Of a DNA stretch of 30,398 nt, positions 1 to 9,271 are shown piece after piece. How positions within the stretch are numbered: position 1 is the stretch's first letter; each line of letters starts with the position of its first letter. Position numbers and translations under genes: made by a program. This DNA is from Chara braunii (taxonomy: Eukaryota; Streptophyta; Charophyceae; Charales; Characeae). The DNA is taken from positions 1,471,663 to 1,502,060 of the forward strand of contig BFEA01000315.1 of the NCBI GenBank assembly GCA_003427395.1. Reading direction: 5' to 3'. Under the pieces are notes generated by a model that was given only the letters and a program-made list of their open reading frames with translations, ran no database searches and had not been told where the DNA came from.

Positions 1-33
1 CTCTCTCTCTCTCTCCCTTCACCTTGTGCGGAA

Positions 34-68
<35 letters not shown>

Positions 69-83
69 CGTCTCTCTCTCACA
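1..83. repeat. CT dinucleotide microsatellite
   Basis: Two (CT)n blocks are separated by a short unique stretch and followed by a few CA units. The window also ends in (CT)n, and a third long block lies at 2475-2543. No gene is visible from here to position 300; a short open frame at 169-462 (minus) lies partly inside the foldback repeat and has no recognisable domain. Confidence 0.95.
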
Positions 84-300
84 CACACCCGCTACCCCCC
101 TTTTCATGATGCCTTGACCTTGTGCGCAATTACCTACTGACCGTATCCAGCCCACGTTGCCGAATGGCTCACACACATGTCACTGTCCAGAGACAGGTCA
201 TGAAGTCAAATCCTGATGGGATCAGATGGATGCAATAAGGTTTGGGGGTACCACTTTTGGTCAATAGGAGTTCTATAGGACTATCTTTTGATATTACAAC

Positions 301-1411
301 GGAATTCATCCAGCTCTGGCTGTAATCGCGGTCAGATACGTCCAGAGAAGAAGTCCTACAGTAGTGCGAGTACAACACACCCTGAATCTCTTGTCCAATC
401 CCATAACTATAATAATCGTCTACCTCGTTCAACCGCCTTTTTTTTTTGAAAGAACTACACACTACTCCTCTACCTCCCCTGATGACTAACTGATACCCAG
501 TGTTCTTTCTGTATTATACACCTAATAGCTTATTATACCTTATTATACACCTTATATTAGGTGTATAATACAGTCAGAACACCTTATTATACACCTAATA
601 ACACTGCAGAAACTGACTCACAAGATTTGCACTCCTGAACCGTCGTTGATCCCCACCCAGGTCAAGAGCTCAAACCTGTTAAGATGTCTAAATATGTAAT
701 GATTTCTGTGCAAAAGTAACCTTTTTTTTTTTTTTTTTTCTTAAGATTAAACAGTCAGTAAAGAAACTCCTTTAGATATTTGATTCTCCCTCGTTTTTAT
801 CAAATTTTCTCGAATTTTATTTACTTAAGAACAGGTTTGAGCTCTTGACCTGGGTGGGGATCAACGACGGTTCAGGAGTGCAAATCTTGTCAGGGAGGCA
901 CAGGAGAGTTCTTAACAGGCTTGAGCTCTTGACCCAGTGTAGTTCTTTCAAAAAAAAGGGTTAAGAGTGTCGGTACACACCCTGTATAATACATTAACTT
1001 GTGCACAGAAATCATTACATATTTAGAGATCTTAACAGGTACACACCCTGTATAATACATTAACTTGTGCACAGAAATCATTACATATTTATTATTTAGA
1101 GATCTTAACAGGTCTGAGCTCTTGACCTGGGTGGGGATCAACGACGGTTCAGGAGTGCAAATCTTGTGAGTCAGTTTCTGCAGTGTTATTAGGTGTATAA
1201 TACATTAAGAACACCGGGTATCAGTTAGTCATCAGGGGAGGTACAGGAGTAGTGTGTAGTTCTTTATAAAAAAAAAGGCCGTTGAACGAGGTAGCCGCTT
1301 ATTATAATTTATGGGATTGGACAAGAGATTCAGGGTGTGTTGTACTCACACTACTGTAGGACTTCTTCTCTAGACGTATCTGACAGCCAGAGCTGGATGA
1401 ATCTGACGGGA
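301..1411. mobile_element. Foldback-type inverted repeat of about 1.1 kb
   Basis: The left arm (about 301-715) reappears as its reverse complement in the right arm (about 1000-1411) with scattered mismatches and small indels. The arms share, for example, the stretch around GAATCTCTTGTCCAATCCC at 383-401, inverted near 1313-1331. Inside are a poly-T tract (721-739), an internal copy of the arm tip (832-890), and a direct duplication of a ~65-bp unit (about 973-1110). The left arm alone carries a 17-bp perfect palindrome (511-527 with 555-571). There is no credible coding capacity: the 83-aa frame at 890-1141 (minus) is the tandem duplication read as protein. This architecture fits a foldback or MITE-like non-autonomous DNA element. 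No clean target-site duplication was identified, so the exact ends are uncertain. Confidence 0.75.
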
Positions 1412-1753
1412 ATTACGTCCACAGCTCAATTTTTTGAAACAGCACAGTTGTGAATGTGCATTGTGAACGACAAGATTTGAAGTCTTGACCTTCATTCTGT
1501 CCTAACTGTGCACCCACTTGACAGCCATCAGGGAGGTTACACGTCCGAATGAAGTGCTATCGGTCTCTAGGATTTTATTAATTTACTTGTTTATTTATTT
1601 ATATTTGTTTTTGTGGTGCGAGGGATCACGGATCAGATATTAAAACTGATCAGAACTTTGGGGGGGGGGGGGGAACTGATCAGAACAGATACAGTGCACT
1701 TTATCTAGTTTTAGCAAAAAGGGCCGAGAAAGGTAGGAATTTGAATGTTCTCC

Positions 1754-1755
<2 letters not shown>
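1412..1755. other. Intergenic stretch with no gene
   Basis: I see no open frame or RNA gene here. There is a G14 run near 1660-1673, flanked by near-identical ACTGATCAGAAC motifs on both sides. The rest is AT-rich sequence. Confidence 0.6.
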
Positions 1756-1785
<30 letters not shown>

Positions 1786-1795
1786 AGCAAAAAAA
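1756..1795. repeat. Poly-C homopolymer of 40 nt
   Basis: An uninterrupted run of C extends from 1756 to 1795. On the minus strand this is G40, which can form G-quadruplexes. Runs this long are rare compared with the abundant poly-A/T runs in this window, and their assembled length is often unreliable. Confidence 0.9.
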
Positions 1796-1945
1796 AGGAG
1801 TGTTCTCAGCTTCTCAATGGGGATGTCATCATCTCCACAAGAGTTCAAATCCTAGAAACCAAGGGCCTTTTTTTTTTTTTAACGGCCAACTTTTGTAGTG
1901 TTGTCATGAAATAAAGGTGAGTGTTGCCTTCTGTCAGGGAGGTAG

Positions 1946-2072
1946 CGCTGATTGAGATTTTTTTTTTGCAGTGCTTGCTGATGTCACCGGGCCAGATTGT
2001 GAGCGCGGATTGAGATTTTTTTTTTTTTTTTTTTTTTTGCAGTGCTTGCTGACGTCAGCAGGCTAGATTGTG
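1946..2072. repeat. Tandem duplication of a ~57-70 bp unit with internal poly-T
   Basis: Two copies (about 1946-2002 and 2003-2072) share GATTGAGATT, then a poly-T run, then GCAGTGCTTGCTGA, and end in AGATTGTGA. They differ mainly in poly-T length. Copy 2 contains the perfect 14-bp palindrome TGCTGACGTCAGCA (2047-2060); copy 1 has GATGTCACC at the same place, so its central CpG is lost. Confidence 0.8.
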
Positions 2073-2099
2073 ATAGGATTGACCTGCAGCGAGAAAAAA

Positions 2100-2470
2100 A
2101 GCTTCAGATAAGGGAAAGATGATTCAAAGATCAGATCACAATTGGCAAGCTTATCCTTTTTTTTTTTTTCTGTTTTCTTTTTGGGAACAACGCTGCAGCA
2201 TTGCCAAGCTTTTTAAAATTCATATAATAATTTTTTAGAACCTTATTATATTATAGGATAAGGGAGGGAAAAAGATCAGAACAGTACTGCAGCAAAATTT
2301 CCAAGCTTTTTAAATTTGATTTTATAATTTAAAACTGAACGCGCAGGATAACGGAGGGGAAACGATAAGAACAGCATTGGCATGCTTGTTAAATGGATAT
2401 AAGAAACTCAGTGAGTCAGTGTAACTCACTTTTTTGGATTAGGGTTAAAAGACAAGTCAAGATCAGCATT

Positions 2471-2547
<77 letters not shown>

Positions 2548-2640
2548 ATTTTTATTTTTGGGAGGGGGGGAAATAGAACCTTATGGTCGTGGCTCCGTAT
2601 CTATTCTGGGAAGAGCATTCTGAGCTTTTTAAATCGATCA
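2100..2640. repeat. Degenerate repeats around a long CT microsatellite
   Basis: A diverged unit recurs at about 2104-2150, 2256-2315, 2345-2394, 2435-2475 and 2605-2635. Each has a form of GATCAGAACAG followed by TTCCAAGCTTTTTAAAT. A (CT)n run at 2475-2543 splits the last two copies. The small frame at 2393-2623 mostly reads this microsatellite as Leu-Ser and is not a gene. Confidence 0.65.
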
Positions 2641-2903
2641 CAGACTTACTTATATAGTGTAAGGCAAGAATATAAGAACAGAATTGTCTCTCGTCTAGAA
2701 CGAAGACGAAGACGATCTGTGTGTTACGTCAAAGAAAGCTATCGTCGTTTCGGATTTCAGTGTATGTATGTAGAGATGAGAATGCATCTACCGTTTCCCC
2801 CTGAACACAACGCAAGGACTGCCGAGACAATCCCCACTTCGCCTCCACGCTCCGGGATGGAGGTTTCCACTCATCATCCGGGTCCTAAAATAATTCAACA
2901 CTA

Positions 2904-3022
2904 TTGCTACCTTCTTCACCTGAATAGAACGCCCGGTCATCATTATAACGGCATTTGGCACAACTTCCAGTCCAGATGCTTAGATATTGCCTGGGCGTTT
3001 TATTCAGGCGAAGACCGTAGCA
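2904..3022. repeat. Imperfect stem-loop, ~33-bp arms
   Basis: The arm at 2904-2936 pairs with 2990-3022 with roughly five mismatches and one bulge; the loop is about 53 nt. The best-paired core is CACCTGAATAGAACGCCC against its inverted copy. It lies inside a 135-aa open frame (2719-3126, plus) with no recognisable domain, which I do not call as a gene. A small foldback element or a small-RNA hairpin are both possible. Confidence 0.55.
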
Positions 3023-3454
3023 GCCTTGCAGTGCGTAGCTGCAGGAAAGACACAGTGTGGGGGGAGGAGGGGGGGCACGGTCTCATGAGCTCGGAAGCGA
3101 AATGGGCTGTGCCCGGTGTGGTGTAATCCTTGACGGTCATTTCTTTAGTTCAGACACGTATAGGAATGAAGACGTGATTGCGGTCATATACGTGCTACAG
3201 GAAGTGAATTGTCTTGCGAGCTGGGGAATGTGCTTGGTAGCACGGAATTGGCAGCAGCAACAGTTTGCCAGAATCGCCACAGAATGAGGACTTCGCTGAA
3301 TGTATCTGACCGAAAGTAGGGCTTGATTCTTGATTGTGTGGAGAAAATCCTGATGAGAGTGTGACGGTAGCCAGCAGAAAACGCGGACTCGCACAAGGAC
3401 CTTGCTGGATGTATCTGGCCACAATTGCGGCTGGACAGGTTGGTGGTCAATTGC

Positions 3455-3850
3455 AGGGTAGGTATCACCCCATTCCACCATGTTTGTCTGTGTGACATGC
3501 GTCATATGTGACAAGGGTAGGTATCACCTGTGTGACAAGGGTAGGTATCACCTGTGTGACAAAGGATGAGTATCACCTGGGTGACATGTGACAGTATTAC
3601 ACCATGTTTGTGTGTGACATGCATCATATGTGACAAGGTAGGTATCACCTGTGTGACAAAGGTAGGTATCACTTGTGCGACAAGGGGGTAGGTATCACCT
3701 GTGTGACAAGAGTAGGTATCACCTATGTGACAAGGGTAGGTATCACCTGTGTGACAGGGGTAGGTATCACCTGTGTGACAAGGGTAGGTATCCCCTGTGT
3801 GACAAAGGGTAGATCTAAACAGTGTGACAAGGGTAGGTGTCACTTTTGTG
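3455..3850. repeat. 24-bp minisatellite
   Basis: About a dozen copies of a 24-bp unit close to GGTAGGTATCACCTGTGTGA plus CAAG run across this stretch. A longer higher-order segment containing ACCATGTTTG and GACATGC(G/A)TCATATGTGAC appears twice (about 3477-3512 and 3601-3638). Because 24 is a multiple of three, the minus strand reads as an eight-residue peptide repeat. I treat that as a by-product of the repeat, not as a gene. Confidence 0.9.
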
Positions 3851-3919
3851 GCATGTGTGACAGAACTGTTGTTTAGGAATATGTGGGACGTACGTGTTGA
3901 ACTACTTCACATGGAGACT

Positions 3920-3950
<31 letters not shown>

Positions 3951-4428
3951 GAATTCACTTTATATTCCAAAAAATTCACTTCAGGAGGCCGGGGACCTCA
4001 CAATTCAACCCGGAGTTATCCCGGCAGCATCAGCCGGTTTCGCTTATGGACAATCTTTCAATCATGACTCAGACATCAAGAAATTCTGCTTCTACCTTAA
4101 TTCCTAGCTCAACCACCGTTGTCTGCCCCAGTAGACTAACTATACCTAAACCTACTCTAGACTCCCCGTGTTCCACTAACACCCCTCCCTACTATTACAC
4201 AGGCCTACCAACCGGCCTGACCTCGGCCCAATAACAGCCGGGAGGAACATCTTTGTTCCCTTATCCAAGAGTGGCACTCTCCTCCCTTCCCTACCCCGTG
4301 CCGCCTACTGTGGCCGCCAACCGGAACCGAGTGCCCCGGTTCATAAAAAAAAAACATTCACATGACCGAAACTCCACACAATTCCAAAAGGTAACTGGGA
4401 ACCTACTCCTAGCTAAACAAGAACTTGC
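3951..4428 (-). other. LINE 3' untranslated region
   Basis: This stretch lies between the LINE stop codon and its poly-A tail. It holds small open frames on the plus strand (4046-4234 and 4253-4546) with no recognisable domain. I see nothing else in it. Confidence 0.6.
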
Positions 4429-5595
4429 TCACCCAAGCCACTTTGTGATCTCCAGCCTACCCTGTGGAGAGATCTTGGCCAGCCGACCTTCCAATGCCCA
4501 GGTTTCCCTGAACCATTTCAATCCTGTCTGCCTGTCCCCTCGCTGAACTCTACGGACCCAATCGGCTCTGATTTGGGACCCCACCAGGCTTCTGAAAAGT
4601 CTCTCTGCCTGTATCTCCTGAATCGGTTTCTCCTGAAAGCGCCTTCCATTCCTATCCAGCCAAATGGTCCATAGCATTGCCAACCGAGCCACCTGTGCAA
4701 TGTACTCCCATCCTTTCCTACCTGTCACGTCAGGGGGCAGAGCTCCCTGCAGGACCCATCTCTTTCCAGTCAGATGATTTTTGCCAGAAAAGGCCACCCA
4801 ATGTCTCTCCCACCACCTCCACAATTTTTCTGATAACTCACATTCCCACCACAGATGTTGCATTGACTCTGTGGCGTTTAAGCATCTGTCACATTGAGTG
4901 TTTACCTCTATCTGACGATCCTGGAGCCATTTGGCCGTGGGGACAGCCAGATGAGATTGGAGCCAAGCCAAGGAGGCCAACTTCTGAGACGGAACCACCT
5001 TCAGTTGTGACCACAACGTGGAGAGCTCCTTATCTGAAGGAGGCTGTACCTCCGGACATTGCCGCTGCCACCTGTCTGCAATGATCTCGCTGGCATGTGG
5101 AAGCTTGCTGCGAATTGCGAGGACCAGAGTGGAAGATAAGTTACTCAAACCCCAGATAGGTTCGTTGTCTACTTGCCAGCCCCATGTGTCCGGGTCTATC
5201 TTCATCTCCCGTAATGAGACTGCCTCAGCCACGACCACAAGCACGTCCGGTTCTCCCAGGGACCTTGGTGGAAGACGACGTACCCTAATCTCCTCCAGTC
5301 CATTCAGACCATATCTCCAACTGATCCCTGAGAGAACTATCTCCGGAAGATTCGGCAGCAATGACCTGTACTCTTCCAACCAGCATTTGCCCGATCCATC
5401 ATCAAACCATTCCTGTAACCTGTAGAAAATCGTGGCCCCACATTGCTTTTCTGCGTACCACGAGTCGACCGGGTTAACCCCCTCTGGACCCATGAGTGTT
5501 ACCCAGTCGACTGGGATACTGTTCCTGAGTTCCAGCAATCTGGCTTCCAGATATGGCAGTTGGCCCAATTTTTCCTTGAGCTGGTCGTCTGACAC
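4429..5595 (-). pseudogene. LINE ORF2 fragment, C-terminal zinc-knuckle (zf-RVT) region
   Basis: This continues the LINE protein after the frameshift. Around residues 233-255 it has C-x2-C-x9-H-x5-C (QCDRCLNATESMQHLWWEC), the zinc-binding pattern found at the C-terminus of plant LINE reverse transcriptases. Downstream is a W- and R-rich region and a stop at 4429. The first codon of the open stretch is GTG, but it is an internal codon of the older frame and not a true start. The frame is otherwise intact for 388 codons, so the insertion may be fairly young or its source copy was active. Confidence 0.8.
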
Positions 5596-5602
5596 CCAGG
5601 AG

Positions 5603-6238
5603 TTAGTTAGTCAGATCATCCCACAGGTCCGCCACCGTGGCCACCCCCCATTGGATCCATCTCATTCCGTAGTTCCCTGTCTTGGCGTCTGCTGAGATGG
5701 GAAGGTCATCCCTGCCTCTGATGTACGGATTATCAAAAAGATGTTGTCTTTTGACTTCCGCTTTTGTTATTGGAGGTTTACTCAACGAGGGTTTCACCTT
5801 CTTCCAGGGAGAGATAACATCTCTCCAAAAAATCAACTTTATGCGCTTGTTGATAAAGCAGTCATGAAAAATAGCCACCCATACGTCCGATACCCTGCTG
5901 AGTCCCCATTCCTCCGCCAACAGCATCTCAGCCATAGCCACCCAATCACCCTTCTCCCCTTTCTCGGCAACCTTCCCCACCCATTTACTCAGCTGAGCTA
6001 AGTTCTGGGTTTCCGGGTCCAACAGCCCTAGTCCCCCTTCCTCCCGAGGTCTACAGACCACTTCCCATGCCACCTTGGGCAGATATCCTTGGTTATCTTG
6101 GCTGTCGGGTTTCCACAAGAAACGAGGAGAAACATCCTTGATTGCCTTCAACAGCGTACTCGAGAGTTTCCTGACGGTCCCTACATATCCTAGCAGGGCA
6201 AACGCAGATGTTTTCAGAGCCAGAGCTCTACCCATTAA
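5603..6238 (-). pseudogene. LINE ORF2 fragment, post-RT region
   Basis: This is the 5' part of the surviving LINE frame. Visible hallmarks are GRALALKTSAFALLGYVGTV near the start and a W-x2-V-CRPREEGGLGLLDP block, both typical of the segment between the RT core and the zinc knuckle in plant LINE polyproteins. The catalytic YxDD box and everything upstream are missing. The open frame formally extends to 6313, but those residues are the flanking poly-T/G tract and the target-site duplication. It ends at a TAA created by a 4-bp tandem duplication at about 5602-5613. The next fragment continues the same protein in another frame. Confidence 0.8.
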
Positions 6239-6252
6239 GAGACTTCTTTTTT

Positions 6253-6265
6253 GGGGGGGGCGGAG

Positions 6266-6304
<39 letters not shown>

Positions 6305-6756
6305 GGTTGACATTGGTTGTTTTTTTTGGTTTTTTTAAAACTCTTTTCTGAGATTACCGGAGGAGAACGTTCTCTGGCGGTATAATCTGCGATGAGCAAG
6401 CTTTTGTGGGGTAGCGATGATTTTTTTTTTTGTAGTGATGTTTTTTTTTTTTTAGAGTGTAATTACTAATTTGTAATTAGTAATTAGTGAGCAACGTGAC
6501 TCTTTTTTTTTTCTCCCGTGTGTGAGAAGGGGTATTTTATCCAACAGCATTCTCTTTTTTTTTTTTTAAATAAGGGGCTAGTCCCCACCTAATGCTACTG
6601 TATTCATTTGATTTCATCACGATTTTAGCTCATAATAATCTGTTTATCCGACTATATCTTCAGTTACATGTGTGTGCAATTCTCAGCTGCATAGGCCCCG
6701 GGTATTCAGGATTTGAACTCTTGTTTTTGTCTGTTTATCAGCAGGTACATTTGTGT
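6253..6756. other. Homopolymer-rich spacer with an AT hairpin
   Basis: No gene is visible. A G8 run, a ~34-nt poly-T run (about 6270-6303) and several shorter T runs are present. A perfect 12-bp hairpin with a 3-nt loop occurs at 6460-6486 (TAATTACTAATT and its inverse). The long poly-T run next to the LINE border may be the tail of another, unrecognised retroposon. Confidence 0.6.
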
Positions 6757-7014
6757 ACCTTACAGTGATCAGGACCATGTACACAGAGGTCATACATACT
6801 CACACTAGGACTTTTTGGACTGAGCTCTGGACGTGATTGTGGTCAGATGCATCCAGGTGTGGCCGTCTGTCTCTTATACACATCTAGATGTGTATAAGAG
6901 ACAGACCTTACAGTGATCAGGACCATGTACACAGAGGTCATACATACTCACACTAGGACTTTTTGGACTGAGCTCTGGACGTGATTGTGGTCAGATGCAT
7001 CCAGGTGTGGCCGT
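6757..7014. other. Nextera mate-pair junction artefact: 110-bp duplication around a 38-bp adapter
   Basis: Positions 6867-6885 are CTGTCTCTTATACACATCT, the 19-bp Tn5 mosaic end, and 6886-6904 are its exact reverse complement. This 38-bp palindrome is the circularisation junction of Nextera mate-pair libraries. The 110 bp before it (6757-6866) and after it (6905-7014) are identical base for base. The simplest reading is that an untrimmed mate-pair read entered the assembly. In the genome one 110-bp copy probably continues directly into the sequence at 7015, with 148 bp here artificial. It should not be annotated as a transposon. Confidence 0.95.
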
Positions 7015-7105
7015 AATTGCAGTCAGATACGTTGGGGAAAGTGCTCATGTGAGTATCCCCTGAGCTTCATGGTTTAGGAGGAGGCAGATTGGAGAGATCA
7101 TCAAC

Positions 7106-9271
7106 ATGAAGGCCTCCCCTTGGGGCATGTTTGCGTCGTCAGGCACAGGCACCACCTTTCTTCGTCTCACGACCGTCTGCCCAATGTGTAAATTATTGAC
7201 TGCATGTTTACGCCGTCCAAGCGCCTTGCACTCCTTCAGCTGCAGAACACGGGGGTTGGCGGGAATTGCAAGAGAGAAGGGTTTGTTTTTTTCTGTTTGG
7301 CGCGGCAATGGTAATAGGGCGGCACCTGTTGTTGCCGGCCCGGCTTTGCAGAGTAGGAAAGGGGGTCTCGCGAGATCTGGACTCGGTAGACACGTGGTCG
7401 CAATCGGAGAAGCATTGCGATGTTGTGTCAGCGAATCGAACACTTTAGAAAGATGGCTTCCCATGTTGCCAACCCAAGGTGTGCGCCATTCGGGCTTAGC
7501 GAAGGGCCGATCTCGTGCACGGCCACGAGATTGCCGAATAGGAACGTGCTATGGACTACCGGTAGGAACGTTGTCGGCGAGAAGACAAGAACCACCGGTA
7601 GTTGGAGGGCCACGGGAGCGTCGCATTCAGTTTGGCACATGGGCTGGTGTGCGAGGCATTCCTGTGCGCTGGCAGGGCCAATCCGTGTTACTCGGAACGG
7701 ATTTGTTAGTAGACGGAGGAGCACATTCTGGACCATCTCGTGGTCCAAGCCGTGGTCTTTTCGATCGAGTCGAGATCCGAACCGATGCGGCCAAAGGAGA
7801 TGGACCTGGGTCCTGTGTGAGCACTTCGGCGATGGCAGGGGGAGCAACAGCAGGAATCTTGGCTGCGCCTGGAAGCGATCAGGATCAAGAGGTGCGGCTT
7901 GACGAAGATGGCGCCGCCACCATTCATGCAACGGTCACGATCGAGGAAGCGGTACAACGTCTACGGCTGGACGCCTTTCTGGCTGGGAAGGTTCACCGAC
8001 TGAGCCGCTCAAAGATCCAAGAGAGCATCAAGGAAGGCTATGTTTACGTGAATGGCAAAGCGCAGAGAAAGCCGTCCTACATCGTTAGAGCAGGGGAGGA
8101 CGTAATTGTCAAAGACAGATCTCCGCCCCCGATCGAGGCCATCCCACAAGATATACCGCTCTCGATCGTGTACGAGGATTCCCACTTGCTCGTGGTTAAT
8201 AAACCGGCGCATATGGTAACCCATCCCGCAGCCGGTCACTGGCAAGGCACTCTGGTGAACGCTCTCCTCCATCACTGCCGTCTTCCCGCGGCAGTGCCTC
8301 GCATGTCGGAAACCACCACTCCCTGGGGCTTGATGATGTCGAGGACGGATGATGACGATGACGACGGTGAGGATGATGATGATGGTGAGAGTAAACAGGT
8401 TGTCTCTCTGAATGTTCATGAAGGCGGCTCCGAGGAATCCCCAGAGGATGACGAGGATGAGCAGGAGGACAAGGGGGATGATGATGATGAGGAGGAGGAG
8501 GAGGGGGATGAGAATGAGAGCAAAGAGGCAGAGGGTAGGCGAGTACACCATCGCACGGAAAGTGGTTCTTACCCGCTCCTTGTTGTTGGCGAAGGGTCGG
8601 GACTGACGGCGTGGCCAGAGAATGCCATGGTACGACCGGGCATCGTGCATCGGCTTGACAAAGGTACAACAGGTCTTCTCGTGGTTGCAAAAGATGATTT
8701 CACGATGATGAAGCTGAGCGAGCAGTTCAAGACGCGCACCGTACGGCGATCATACATGTCAATCGTTTGCGGCGTGCCATCCCCGGAGTTGGGCAGGGTG
8801 GAGGCTGCGATCGGGCGAGACGCTCGGGACAGGAAACGCATGGCTGTTGTGGGCGGCGGGTGTTTCGGGGAGGAGAGTACTCCTAGGCGACGGGGTGGGC
8901 GGTATGCTGCCAGCCTATACAAGGTTTCGGAGGTCCTGCTTCATGGAGGCGCGTCGTTAGTCGAGTGGAGACTGGAAACGGGTCGGACTCATCAGATTAG
9001 AGTCCATACCAAACATATTGGGCACCCTATCCTCGGCGACGAGACCTATGGGGGTACCAATAAGGCTGCGTACTCGAGCATCCTTAGAGGGGTTGTGTCT
9101 TCCCGACATGGGGTAGCCAAGCAGCTCCTCAGTAAACTGGAAAGACCAATGCTTCATGCCCAAACTCTAGGTTTTATTCATCCTCACACAAGACAGGAGT
9201 TATATTTCAAATCGGAGCTGCCTGATGATTTTGTCAAGTGCCTACAGGCTTTACGCGAGCTTTCCTCATAG
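7106..9271 (+). CDS. RluA/RluD-family RNA pseudouridine synthase with S4 domain, probably organellar
   Basis: The product should convert specific uridines in RNA (probably organelle rRNA) to pseudouridine. An S4 RNA-binding domain (about residues 280-340, LRLDAFLAGK...SRSKIQ) is followed by the RluA-type catalytic domain. Visible motifs are VVNKPAHMVTHPA, the catalytic box GIVHRLDKGTTGLLVVAK with the nucleophile Asp at residue 518, then ETGRTHQIRVH and HPILGDETYGG near residues 620-650. The first ~55 residues have no acidic residue and are rich in S, T and R, as in chloroplast or mitochondrial transit peptides, so I keep the first ATG; later ATGs (for example residue 8) are possible. At 721 residues it is far longer than bacterial RluD (about 326). 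The extra length is a ~270-residue N-terminal extension and an Asp/Glu-rich insertion (about residues 415-477) inside the catalytic domain. No introns are needed. Its last codons are part of a tandem duplication. Confidence 0.9.
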   Translation: MKASPWGMFASSGTGTTFLRLTTVCPMCKLLTACLRRPSALHSFSCRTRGLAGIAREKGLFFSVWRGNGNRAAPVVAGPALQSRKGGLARSGLGRHVVAIGEALRCCVSESNTLERWLPMLPTQGVRHSGLAKGRSRARPRDCRIGTCYGLPVGTLSARRQEPPVVGGPRERRIQFGTWAGVRGIPVRWQGQSVLLGTDLLVDGGAHSGPSRGPSRGLFDRVEIRTDAAKGDGPGSCVSTSAMAGGATAGILAAPGSDQDQEVRLDEDGAATIHATVTIEEAVQRLRLDAFLAGKVHRLSRSKIQESIKEGYVYVNGKAQRKPSYIVRAGEDVIVKDRSPPPIEAIPQDIPLSIVYEDSHLLVVNKPAHMVTHPAAGHWQGTLVNALLHHCRLPAAVPRMSETTTPWGLMMSRTDDDDDDGEDDDDGESKQVVSLNVHEGGSEESPEDDEDEQEDKGDDDDEEEEEGDENESKEAEGRRVHHRTESGSYPLLVVGEGSGLTAWPENAMVRPGIVHRLDKGTTGLLVVAKDDFTMMKLSEQFKTRTVRRSYMSIVCGVPSPELGRVEAAIGRDARDRKRMAVVGGGCFGEESTPRRRGGRYAASLYKVSEVLLHGGASLVEWRLETGRTHQIRVHTKHIGHPILGDETYGGTNKAAYSSILRGVVSSRHGVAKQLLSKLERPMLHAQTLGFIHPHTRQELYFKSELPDDFVKCLQALRELSS
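8348..8535 (+). repeat. GAT/GAG-rich low-complexity insertion encoding an acidic tract
   Basis: Inside the pseudouridine synthase, GAT, GAC and GAG codons form runs of six and four Asp, then mixed Asp/Glu runs. The tract sits between LVNALLHH and the GIVHRLDK catalytic box, which are separated by only a few dozen residues in RluD but by about 120 here. It looks like in-frame microsatellite expansion in a surface loop. Confidence 0.85.

Larger units (their letters stand above)
3914..6252 (-). mobile_element. 5'-truncated LINE retrotransposon with poly-A tail and target-site duplication
   Basis: The element reads on the minus strand. Its body runs from 6238 down to about 3951, followed by a poly-A tail (poly-T on the plus strand, about 3928-3950). 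The 14-bp sequence GAGACTTCTTTTTT occurs at both borders (3914-3927 and 6239-6252), as expected for a target-site duplication. In the element's orientation the duplication starts with AAAAAA, which fits cutting by an L1-type endonuclease at a T-rich site. Only the region after the reverse transcriptase core and the C-terminal zinc-knuckle region remain, so it is a dead 5'-truncated copy of about 2.3 kb. The tail homopolymer makes the exact length of the duplication slightly ambiguous. Confidence 0.8.

Noticed and set aside
2719-3126. 135-codon protein gene
   Set aside because: No domain is visible, it spans an imperfect stem-loop and a G-rich run, and other frames overlap it.
3502-3843. Repeat protein of 113 codons (GDTYPCHT repeats)
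   Set aside because: The peptide repeat follows from a 24-bp DNA period; the array is degenerate and the other strand is equally open.
3502-3850. CRISPR-like array
   Set aside because: The 24-bp units are directly contiguous with no unique spacers, so this is an ordinary minisatellite in eukaryotic DNA.
6867-6904. Tn5-like transposon end
   Set aside because: The 38-bp palindrome is exactly the mate-pair library adapter, flanked by identical copies of the same genomic 110 bp. It is a sequencing artefact and not a mobile element.
7428-8690. Minus-strand and +1 ORFs of 117-213 codons over the pseudouridine synthase
   Set aside because: Shadows of a plus-strand gene with clear catalytic motifs; their His/Leu-rich runs come from the acidic tract.
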